Below, piece after piece: positions 6,049 to 11,191 of a stretch of DNA of 11,191 bases. Location: positions 1 through 11,191 of the forward strand of contig PAHB01000031.1 of NCBI GenBank assembly GCA_002704665.1, read 5' to 3'. The first letter of the stretch is position 1. Every line of letters starts with the position of its first letter. The translations under genes and the position numbers were made by a program. This DNA comes from Pseudomonadota bacterium. GTDB taxonomy: Bacteria; Pseudomonadota; Gammaproteobacteria; Burkholderiales; Eutrophovitaceae. Under the pieces are notes generated by a model that ran no database searches, was not told the origin of the DNA, and worked only from the letters and a program-made list of their open reading frames with translations.

Positions 6049-7125
6049 ATGAAAGATAGTATCCGCTCGAAGCTTGTGAAGCTTTGTTCACGGCTGGAGG
6101 AGGTTAACATTCTACTAACCGCCGAGGATGTTACCACTGATATGAAAAAATATAAGCAACTCACCAAAGAGCATTCAGAGCTTACTCCAATCAGTGCCAC
6201 TTATAGTTCTTTTGTTGCCAGTGAAAAAAATATTGAGGCGGCTACCGAATTGCTTGGCGATGTTGAGATGAAAGAATTAGCGGAGGAAGAATTAAAAATT
6301 AGTAGGGAAACTTTACATGACTTGGAGCTTAAGTTGCATTCAATGTTGCTTCCTCGAGACCCTAACGACGAAAAAAATATATATTTGGAAATAAGAGCGG
6401 GAACCGGAGGGGACGAATCCGGGCTTTTTGCAGGAGATCTTTTTAGAATGTACTTAAGATATGCGGAGAGCCAAAATTGGAAAACAGAGATAATCTCAGA
6501 GAGCGTAACCGGCCTCGGAGGCTACAAGGAAATAGTTGTAAAGTTTATCGGTAAACAGGTTTATTCAAAATTGAAATTTGAATCCGGTGGGCATCGAGTG
6601 CAGAGGGTCCCAGATACCGAGACCCAGGGTAGGGTCCACACAAGTGCCTGTACAGTTGCTGTTCTGCCGGAAGCAGATGCGGTTGAAGACGTAGATCTAA
6701 ATAACGAGGATCTTCGGATCGACACATATCGCGCATCCGGAGCAGGCGGTCAACATGTAAATAAGACCGATTCCGCTGTGCGAATAACACATATTCCTTC
6801 GGGGATTGTGGTCGAATGTCAAGATGATCGATCACAACATAAAAACAGAGCCCAGGCTATGGCAGTTTTGGCGGCCCGGTTAAAAGATAAAAAAATATCG
6901 GAGCAACAAGCAGAAGAAGCAGCTACCAGAAAATCCTTAGTGGGAAGCGGAGATAGATCAGAACGGATAAGAACTTATAATTTTCCTCAAGGTAGGCTTA
7001 CAGATCACCGTATTAATCTTACTCTATATAAACTTCAGGCGGCTATAGATGGCGACCTAGACGAATTGTTTGAGGCTTTAATGACGGAGCATCAAACCCA
7101 ACTTCTGACAGATATGACGGGTTAG
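6049..7125 (+). CDS. prfA: Peptide chain release factor 1
   Basis: Recognises UAA and UAG stop codons in the ribosomal A site and triggers peptidyl-tRNA hydrolysis. The 358 residues are close to the 360 of E. coli RF1. The catalytic GGQ loop is at 233-235 in ASGAGGQHVNKTDSAVRI. The codon-recognition tripeptide is P-D-T (188-190) in VQRVPDTETQGRVHTSACTV; RF1 proteins have PxT, most often PAT or PVT, so D189 is a variant in the variable position, and the surrounding sequence is clearly RF1 rather than RF2 (which has SPF). ECQDDRSQHKNRAQA follows the GGQ domain as usual. ATG 6049 is 7 bp after the hemA stop, within an A-run and without a Shine-Dalgarno, suggesting translational coupling. The next gene encodes the methylase for Q235. 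Confidence 0.98.
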   Translation: MKDSIRSKLVKLCSRLEEVNILLTAEDVTTDMKKYKQLTKEHSELTPISATYSSFVASEKNIEAATELLGDVEMKELAEEELKISRETLHDLELKLHSMLLPRDPNDEKNIYLEIRAGTGGDESGLFAGDLFRMYLRYAESQNWKTEIISESVTGLGGYKEIVVKFIGKQVYSKLKFESGGHRVQRVPDTETQGRVHTSACTVAVLPEADAVEDVDLNNEDLRIDTYRASGAGGQHVNKTDSAVRITHIPSGIVVECQDDRSQHKNRAQAMAVLAARLKDKKISEQQAEEAATRKSLVGSGDRSERIRTYNFPQGRLTDHRINLTLYKLQAAIDGDLDELFEALMTEHQTQLLTDMTG

Positions 7126-7156
7126 CCGCAAGTACTAGATTATTTGAAAACTTAAA

Positions 7157-7990
7157 ATGAAAATAACCGAGGCCTTAAGCTTAGCTACAATTTGCCCAAA
7201 AGAGGCTAGGTCTTTATTGCAGGCAAATACCACCTTTAGCCTGCCATATATTGTATCCCATGGTGATGCAAAAATTACTCAAACGGAAAAAGAAAATTTT
7301 TTTTATTCTGTAAATAGACGAAAGTTTGGAGTGCCAATGGCTTATCTTTTAGGGCAAAAAGAATTTTACGGCATTGAGTTTTACATTGATGAGAGAGCTT
7401 TGGTGCCTAGGCCAGAAACAGAATTATTAGTTGATTTTGGTTTGGAAGCACTAGAGCATCGCGCTAACCCAAAGGGTTTGGATTTGGGAACTGGCAGTGG
7501 AGTTGTGGGTATTTCGCTCATACAAAACCACCCAACAGTAGTAATCACGGCAACTGATATTTCCCCCGTTGCTTTGAGTTTGGCGGAAGAAAACTCGGGT
7601 AAAATATTAAATAATCAAACAAGATTAAGGTTGAGAAAAAGTGATTGGTATAGCAATATACTAAGGACGGAAAAGTTTGATTTGATTGTTTCTAATCCGC
7701 CATATATTCGTACTGGGGATGTTTATCTCACTAAAGGCACCTTAAGGTTTGAACCCAGCCTTGCATTGATCGGTGGTTTAGACGGCCTATTCAATATTCG
7801 AGCAGTTTTAGAAAAAGCTAAAAACCATTTGAGTAGGAATGGTTGGTTAGCTGTGGAACATGGTTTTGATCAAGGTGAAATTTGCTACGATTTGTTCTTG
7901 CATTATGGTTTTAGAAATTTGATTCAAATGAAAGATTTATCCGGATATGTTCGGCTAACAGCTGGTCAGCTTGAAAAAGATGTTAATTAA
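7157..7990 (+). CDS. prmC: Peptide chain release factor N5-glutamine methyltransferase
   Basis: Transfers a methyl group from S-adenosylmethionine to the side-chain amide of the GGQ glutamine in release factors, raising termination efficiency; cytoplasmic. It has 277 residues, the same length as E. coli PrmC (formerly HemK). The N-terminal helical domain recognises the release factor and ends near MAYLLGQKEFYG; VPRPETELLVD follows. The SAM-binding motif DLGTGSG is at 109-115 and the catalytic NPPY, which holds the target amide, at 180-183. The 31-bp gap after prfA contains no terminator, and ATG 7157 has no Shine-Dalgarno. Adjacency to prfA is conserved in beta- and gammaproteobacteria and matches the enzyme-substrate relation. 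Confidence 0.97.
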   Translation: MKITEALSLATICPKEARSLLQANTTFSLPYIVSHGDAKITQTEKENFFYSVNRRKFGVPMAYLLGQKEFYGIEFYIDERALVPRPETELLVDFGLEALEHRANPKGLDLGTGSGVVGISLIQNHPTVVITATDISPVALSLAEENSGKILNNQTRLRLRKSDWYSNILRTEKFDLIVSNPPYIRTGDVYLTKGTLRFEPSLALIGGLDGLFNIRAVLEKAKNHLSRNGWLAVEHGFDQGEICYDLFLHYGFRNLIQMKDLSGYVRLTAGQLEKDVN

Positions 7991-8042
7991 GGATAAATTT
8001 AGGCTTCGTTGGTTTTTTTATGGGCGCGAAACACTATTTAGT

Positions 8043-8047
8043 GAGGG
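8043..8047 (+). promoter_or_regulatory. Shine-Dalgarno GAGGG deciding the grxD start
   Basis: GAGGG ends 5 nt before ATG 8053. The in-frame ATG at 8020 and GTG at 8041 upstream lack such a site, and ATG 8053 gives the N-terminus typical of Grx4 proteins. Confidence 0.65.
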
Positions 8048-8052
8048 AAATA

Positions 8053-8376
8053 ATGGAAGTAAAAGCTATTTTAAAGAAACAAGTTGAAGAAAATACGATT
8101 GTTTTATATATGAAAGGAACTCCCGAATCTCCTATGTGTGGATTCTCGGCGTCGGCAGTGCAAATGTTGGAAGCTTGCGATGTGGAGGATGTGGCTACAG
8201 TAAACGTCTTGGAAAATCACGATATCAGAGAGGGAATCAAAGAGTTCTCGAACTGGCCAACTATACCTCAGCTATACGTAAACGGTGAGTTTATCGGAGG
8301 GGCAGACATAATGCGCGAAATGTTTCAATCTGGAGACTTAAAAAAATTACTGGGAGGGGAAGCTGAGTCGCAATAA
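8053..8376 (+). CDS. grxD: Monothiol glutaredoxin, Grx4/GrxD family
   Basis: A CGFS-type monothiol glutaredoxin, which binds a [2Fe-2S] cluster with glutathione, often with a BolA partner, and delivers clusters in iron-sulfur protein assembly; cytoplasmic. With the ATG at 8053 it has 107 residues. Visible features are K21 and the CGFS motif (29-32), NWPTIPQLYVNGEFIGG (67-83) with the cis-proline P72, and GGAD (82-85), where the family usually has GGC/S-D, contacting glutathione. The frame is open for 11 more codons to ATG 8020, but these residues have no counterpart in the family and lack a ribosome binding site. It is the last gene of the hemA unit, 62 bp after prmC with no terminator between. 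The same fourth position is known in betaproteobacteria and in Legionella and Coxiella. Confidence 0.95.
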   Translation: MEVKAILKKQVEENTIVLYMKGTPESPMCGFSASAVQMLEACDVEDVATVNVLENHDIREGIKEFSNWPTIPQLYVNGEFIGGADIMREMFQSGDLKKLLGGEAESQ

Positions 8377-8381
8377 CTAGC

Positions 8382-8401
8382 GTTTGTCTACAAACCGGTT
8401 T
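8382..8401. repeat. Overlapping palindromes upstream of the acyl-CoA dehydrogenase gene
   Basis: GTTTGT-CT-ACAAAC (8382-8395) overlaps the perfect 10-bp palindrome AAACCGGTTT (8392-8401), 63 bp before the start codon. Without a following T-run it is a poor terminator for grxD. Its position fits an operator for the downstream two-gene operon, but no regulator gene is in the window and no convincing promoter is seen beside it. Confidence 0.35.
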
Positions 8402-8463
8402 AAATTTTGGAAAGGCCTTGTTTGATTGAAGGTTCTTCTGTATTCATGTTAACCATATAGTAA

Positions 8464-9624
8464 ATGTATAGTAAAAATCCCGAGAAATTTAACGAAATTC
8501 GTGAGCCAGTCAGGGCGCTTTGTGAGCGATTTCCAGATTCTTATTGGGGCGAATTAGATGCATCTCAATCTTACCCGGAGGAGTTTGTAAGTGCCCTGAC
8601 AAATGCAGGGTGGTTAGCCGCATTAATCCCTCAGGGTTATGGGGGATCCGGTTTGGGGGTTACGGAAGCATCCGTGATTTTGGAGGAAATAAATCGCTCT
8701 GGGGGAAATTCCGGTGCTTGCCATGCGCAAATGTATGTAATGGGCACACTATTACGACACGGCTCAGAATCACAAAAGTCTGAATATTTACCTTTAATAG
8801 CTCAGGGTAAGTTGCGCTTGCAGTCTTTTGCCGTTACCGAGCCAAGCACAGGATCGGATACAACACGGCTAAAAACGACAGCAAAAAAAATCGGAAGTCG
8901 TTATGTTATCAACGGACAGAAGGTCTGGACGTCTAGAGTTCAGCACTCTGACTTAATGATTCTGTTAGCTAGAACCAAGCCCATAGAAGAGATTACAAAA
9001 AAGTCAGATGGTTTATCCGTCTTTCTGGTTGATCTTAGAAATAATAAAAAGGGTTTAAGCGTGAAACCGATTCGAAATATGCCAAATCACGAGACAAACG
9101 AGGTTTTTTTCGATAATTTCGAGGTACCCGAAGAAAATTTAATTGGGGAGGAGAATAAAGGTTTCAGATATATTTTGGATGGAATGAACGCCGAGAGAAT
9201 TCTGATTGCGGCTGAGTGCATCGGTGATGGCTACTGGTTTACCGAGAAATCAAAGAGCTACGCTGGTGATCGTTTTGTTTTCGGTAGACCAATCGGAATG
9301 AATCAGGGAGTTCAATTTCCGATAGCAAGATCATTTATAAACATTGAGGCGGCTAATTTAATGCGATACAAAGCTGCGGAACTCTTTGATGCGAATCAGG
9401 CATGTGGGGCAGAGGCAAATATGGCTAAAATGTTAGCGTCTGAGGCTTCTTGGGAAGCTGCAAACAATTGTATCCAGACTTTTGGGGGGTTTGGATTTGC
9501 TGCTGAGTATGGTATCGAAAGAAAATTTCGAGAAACCAGGCTTTATCAAGTAGCCCCGATATCAACTAATTTAATTTTAGCTTATGTTGCAGAGCATGTT
9601 TTAGGAATGCCGCGTTCTTATTGA
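8464..9624 (+). CDS. Acyl-CoA dehydrogenase family protein
   Basis: A flavin (FAD) enzyme of the acyl-CoA dehydrogenase superfamily, expected to desaturate an acyl-CoA at the alpha-beta position and pass electrons to ETF; cytoplasmic, 386 residues. The N-terminal helical domain includes PQGYGGSGLG (56-65) and EEINRSGGNSGA. The flavin-binding middle domain has VTEPSTGSD (124-132) and KVWTSRVQHSD (153-163). The C-terminal domain has FGRPIG (273-278) and QTFGGFGF (338-345). The position of the MCAD catalytic Glu (YEGT) is occupied by APIST with P365; E244 in NAERILIA aligns with the Glu used by isovaleryl-CoA dehydrogenase and is the likely base. This type is commonly paired with a CaiB/BaiF CoA-transferase, as here (16-bp gap). 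The substrate is unknown; a short or branched acid is an inference. ATG 8464 follows an in-frame TAA directly and has no Shine-Dalgarno; a TATAGTAAA direct repeat (8456-8464, 8467-8475) spans it. Confidence 0.94.
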   Translation: MYSKNPEKFNEIREPVRALCERFPDSYWGELDASQSYPEEFVSALTNAGWLAALIPQGYGGSGLGVTEASVILEEINRSGGNSGACHAQMYVMGTLLRHGSESQKSEYLPLIAQGKLRLQSFAVTEPSTGSDTTRLKTTAKKIGSRYVINGQKVWTSRVQHSDLMILLARTKPIEEITKKSDGLSVFLVDLRNNKKGLSVKPIRNMPNHETNEVFFDNFEVPEENLIGEENKGFRYILDGMNAERILIAAECIGDGYWFTEKSKSYAGDRFVFGRPIGMNQGVQFPIARSFINIEAANLMRYKAAELFDANQACGAEANMAKMLASEASWEAANNCIQTFGGFGFAAEYGIERKFRETRLYQVAPISTNLILAYVAEHVLGMPRSY

Positions 9625-9640
9625 TAAAAAAGGTGATTCG

Positions 9641-10819
9641 ATGAAACCGCTTGAAGGTGTTACTGTTTTAGCTTTAGAGCAGGCTGTTGCTGCGCCTTTC
9701 GCCACTCGCCAACTAGCTGATTTGGGGGCACGAGTAATCAAGATTGAGAGACCTAAAGTCGGCGACTTTGCGAGAAGTTATGATCAAACTGTGAAAGGGC
9801 AATCATCCCATTTTATTTGGCTTAATCGCTCGAAAGAAAGCCTTACAATTGATTTAAAGCATTCCTCTGCCCTGGAAATATTGGATCGTTTAATTGGGAA
9901 GATTGATGTTTTTATTCAAAATCTAGCTCCAGGCGCAGTGGAGAGGCTTGGATTATCGAATGATAGATTAAAAAAAATTAATCCTAATTTAATTATCTGT
10001 AATATTTCGGGTTATGGCTCGGATGGTCCATACAGTTTGAAGAAAGCCTACGATTTGTTAATTCAATGTGAGTCAGGAGTGATGTCTGTTACTGGAACAG
10101 AGGAAACCCCTTCTAAAGCCGGTATTTCGATAGCAGATATCGCGGCAGGAATGTATTCGTATAGCGGGATACTTACAGCCCTTTATCAAAAAGAGCGAAA
10201 CGGGAAAGGTTCTATTCTAGAAGTTTCAATGCTCGAGGCTCTTGGGGAGTGGATGGGTTTTCCTGCGTATTTTACCCATTATGGAGGAGATGCTCCACCA
10301 AGAACTGGGGCATCTCATGCGACAATTTTTCCGTACGGGCCTTTTTTAGCTGGTGATAAAAAAAGTGTATTTTTGGGAATTCAAAATGAGCGAGAGTGGC
10401 GGCTGTTTTGCGCAGAGGTGTTGGAGGATCCAAAAATCGCGGATGATCAAAGATTCTCTTCAAATAGTAGGCGTGTCTCCAATAAGGCGTCGCTCACTTC
10501 GACTATAGACAAAGTATTTTCAAAACTGAAAGCTAGCGAAATTATTGAACGATTAGATGGTGCTCAAATCGCGAATGCGAGGCTGAATTCCGTGGATGAA
10601 TTTTGGAATCATCCCCAATTAAAAGCAAGAAAAAGGTGGAAAAAGGTGGATACTCCTAAAGGCGAGGTCCTGTCTCTGATTCCGCCAGTCACCATGGATA
10701 AAATAACACCGGTTATGAATCCTATTCCCTCTCTAGGTTCGCACACAGAGAGCATTTTAGTGGAACTGGGGTTTACCAAAGATTTTGTAAAACAGCTTTA
10801 CAAAGACGGGGCTATATAG
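9641..10819 (+). CDS. CaiB/BaiF family (class III) CoA-transferase
   Basis: Transfers CoA between a donor acyl-CoA and a carboxylic acid; class III enzymes work through an aspartyl-CoA thioester, and the nucleophile here should be D166 in GISIADIAAGMY. Other family marks are the N-terminal PLEGVTVLALEQ and AAPFATRQLADLGARVIKIE, NRSKESLTIDLK (62-73), NLAPGAVERLGL (94-105) and ISGYGSDGPY (122-131). The 392 residues form the usual interlocked-dimer subunit. AAGGTGA (9630-9636) is a good Shine-Dalgarno 4 nt before ATG 9641. It is 16 bp downstream of the acyl-CoA dehydrogenase and surely cotranscribed, so the transferase probably activates the acid that the dehydrogenase oxidises. Relatives act on carnitine, formate, succinate, mesaconate or itaconate; sequence alone does not choose. 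Its TAG overlaps the stop of dsbB on the other strand. Confidence 0.95.
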   Translation: MKPLEGVTVLALEQAVAAPFATRQLADLGARVIKIERPKVGDFARSYDQTVKGQSSHFIWLNRSKESLTIDLKHSSALEILDRLIGKIDVFIQNLAPGAVERLGLSNDRLKKINPNLIICNISGYGSDGPYSLKKAYDLLIQCESGVMSVTGTEETPSKAGISIADIAAGMYSYSGILTALYQKERNGKGSILEVSMLEALGEWMGFPAYFTHYGGDAPPRTGASHATIFPYGPFLAGDKKSVFLGIQNEREWRLFCAEVLEDPKIADDQRFSSNSRRVSNKASLTSTIDKVFSKLKASEIIERLDGAQIANARLNSVDEFWNHPQLKARKRWKKVDTPKGEVLSLIPPVTMDKITPVMNPIPSLGSHTESILVELGFTKDFVKQLYKDGAI

Positions 10820-11191
10820 TTTTTTCGGAACGCAGATGCTTTAAAAATCCAAACACAATTATAGACACCGTAAAGATTATAAACCATGCTAGGGCCCATG
10901 CTGCAAGAGACATTCCCATAAACGTCCATGGAACTTCAGAGCAATCACCAGTGCCTCTAAAAATCATAGGAAAGATTTTTGTCAAAGGGAAAGCTTCTAG
11001 CAAATAACCTAGATCTGCCCCGCAGTCGAACAACTCAGGAGGGTTATTTTCTAAATACAAGTGTCTAATAGATACGCCGCCGCCAGCTAGGCAGCACGAT
11101 ATTGTAATCATATAATAATAAAATTTACCGCCTTTTGAGGGATTATGAATACCGGCAATAAAGGTTATTATTCCGATAGCTATGAAAGCAA
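10812..11191 (-). CDS. dsbB: Disulfide bond formation protein B (partial, N-terminus outside the window)
   Basis: An inner-membrane quinone reductase that reoxidises DsbA, passing electrons to ubiquinone. The visible 125 residues run from within the second membrane helix to the C-terminus. ATG at 11111 is internal: the frame continues open to the window edge, reading AFIAIGIITFIAGIHNPSKG and then a Y-Y-Y-M stretch, so 11111 should not be taken as the start. The periplasmic loop has its cysteine pair in FDCG and GDCSEV, with 26 residues between (25 in E. coli, C104 and C130), inside LLEAFPL and GDCSEVPWTFMGMSLAAWAL, which are diagnostic. The first CXXC pair lies beyond the edge. A final hydrophobic segment ends FGFLKHLRSEKTI. 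The gene converges on the CoA-transferase with an 8-bp overlap and there is no terminator between them. Confidence 0.93.
   Translation of the reverse strand, partial: AFIAIGIITFIAGIHNPSKGGKFYYYMITISCCLAGGGVSIRHLYLENNPPELFDCGADLGYLLEAFPLTKIFPMIFRGTGDCSEVPWTFMGMSLAAWALAWFIIFTVSIIVFGFLKHLRSEKTI

Noticed and set aside
6545..6835. 96-residue minus-strand frame inside prfA
   Set aside because: It lies wholly within the conserved, catalytic part of prfA and has no features of its own.
8020..8052. Eleven-codon N-terminal extension of GrxD from ATG 8020
   Set aside because: The residues do not match the family and the Shine-Dalgarno sits before ATG 8053.
8382..8410. Intrinsic terminator after grxD
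   Set aside because: The inverted repeats have tiny loops and are not followed by a T-run.
8544..8783. 79-residue plus-strand frame inside the acyl-CoA dehydrogenase gene
   Set aside because: A shadow in a second frame of a well-conserved gene, with no start signal.
11109..11111. ATG at 11111 as the start of DsbB
   Set aside because: The frame continues upstream to the window edge with DsbB-like sequence (GIHNPSKG), so this methionine is internal.
1..11191. CRISPR array, insertion sequence, integron, toxin-antitoxin or phage-defence module
   Set aside because: No regularly spaced repeats, transposase or integrase motifs, or known defence domains are present. The tRNA is not followed by an integrase or by a repeat of its 3' end.

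Overview
The window is an AT-rich, gene-dense proteobacterial chromosome segment. The four-gene order hemA-prfA-prmC-grxD, the sequence style of the glutamyl-tRNA reductase, the tRNA-Phe body, the DsbB and the acyl-CoA dehydrogenase/CaiB pair all point to Betaproteobacteria (Burkholderiales-like), with Gammaproteobacteria as the alternative. The low GC content, short gaps and abutting or overlapping gene ends suggest a compacted, possibly free-living aquatic genome. The lineage is an inference from motifs recalled from memory, not from a search.

Layout. 1-1860: a sodium:solute symporter of the VC_2705 type, open at the left edge, ending in a clear intrinsic terminator. 1901-1973: tRNA-Phe(GAA) without an encoded CCA. 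2154-2705: an exported staphylococcal-nuclease-like protein with a Trp/Tyr-rich C-terminal tail. 2707-3702 (minus): a short SbmA/BacA-family peptide transporter whose stop lies one base from the nuclease stop. 3869-4426: an unrecognised single-pass membrane protein. 4456-4626 (minus): a probable 56-residue membrane protein. 4791-8376: hemA, prfA, prmC and grxD on one strand with gaps of 7, 31 and 62 bp, read as one transcription unit from a promoter near 4729-4759. 8464-10819: an acyl-CoA dehydrogenase and a class III CoA-transferase, a likely two-gene catabolic operon. 10812-11191 (minus): the C-terminal part of DsbB, running off the right edge and overlapping the CoA-transferase stop by 8 bp.

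How the genes fit together. hemA starts tetrapyrrole synthesis from glutamyl-tRNA. prfA and prmC form a functional pair, since PrmC methylates the GGQ glutamine of the release factor. grxD is an iron-sulfur cluster carrier that follows them in this conserved order. The acyl-CoA dehydrogenase/CoA-transferase pair probably activates and oxidises a small organic acid, and the symporter could import such an acid, though nothing here proves that link.

I found no clearly new multi-gene system. The parts least explained are the 185-residue membrane protein, the 56-residue membrane ORF, the aromatic tail of the nuclease, the EF-hand-like loop in the symporter, the N-terminally short SbmA homologue, and the tRNA-Phe with a U-U mismatch and no CCA.
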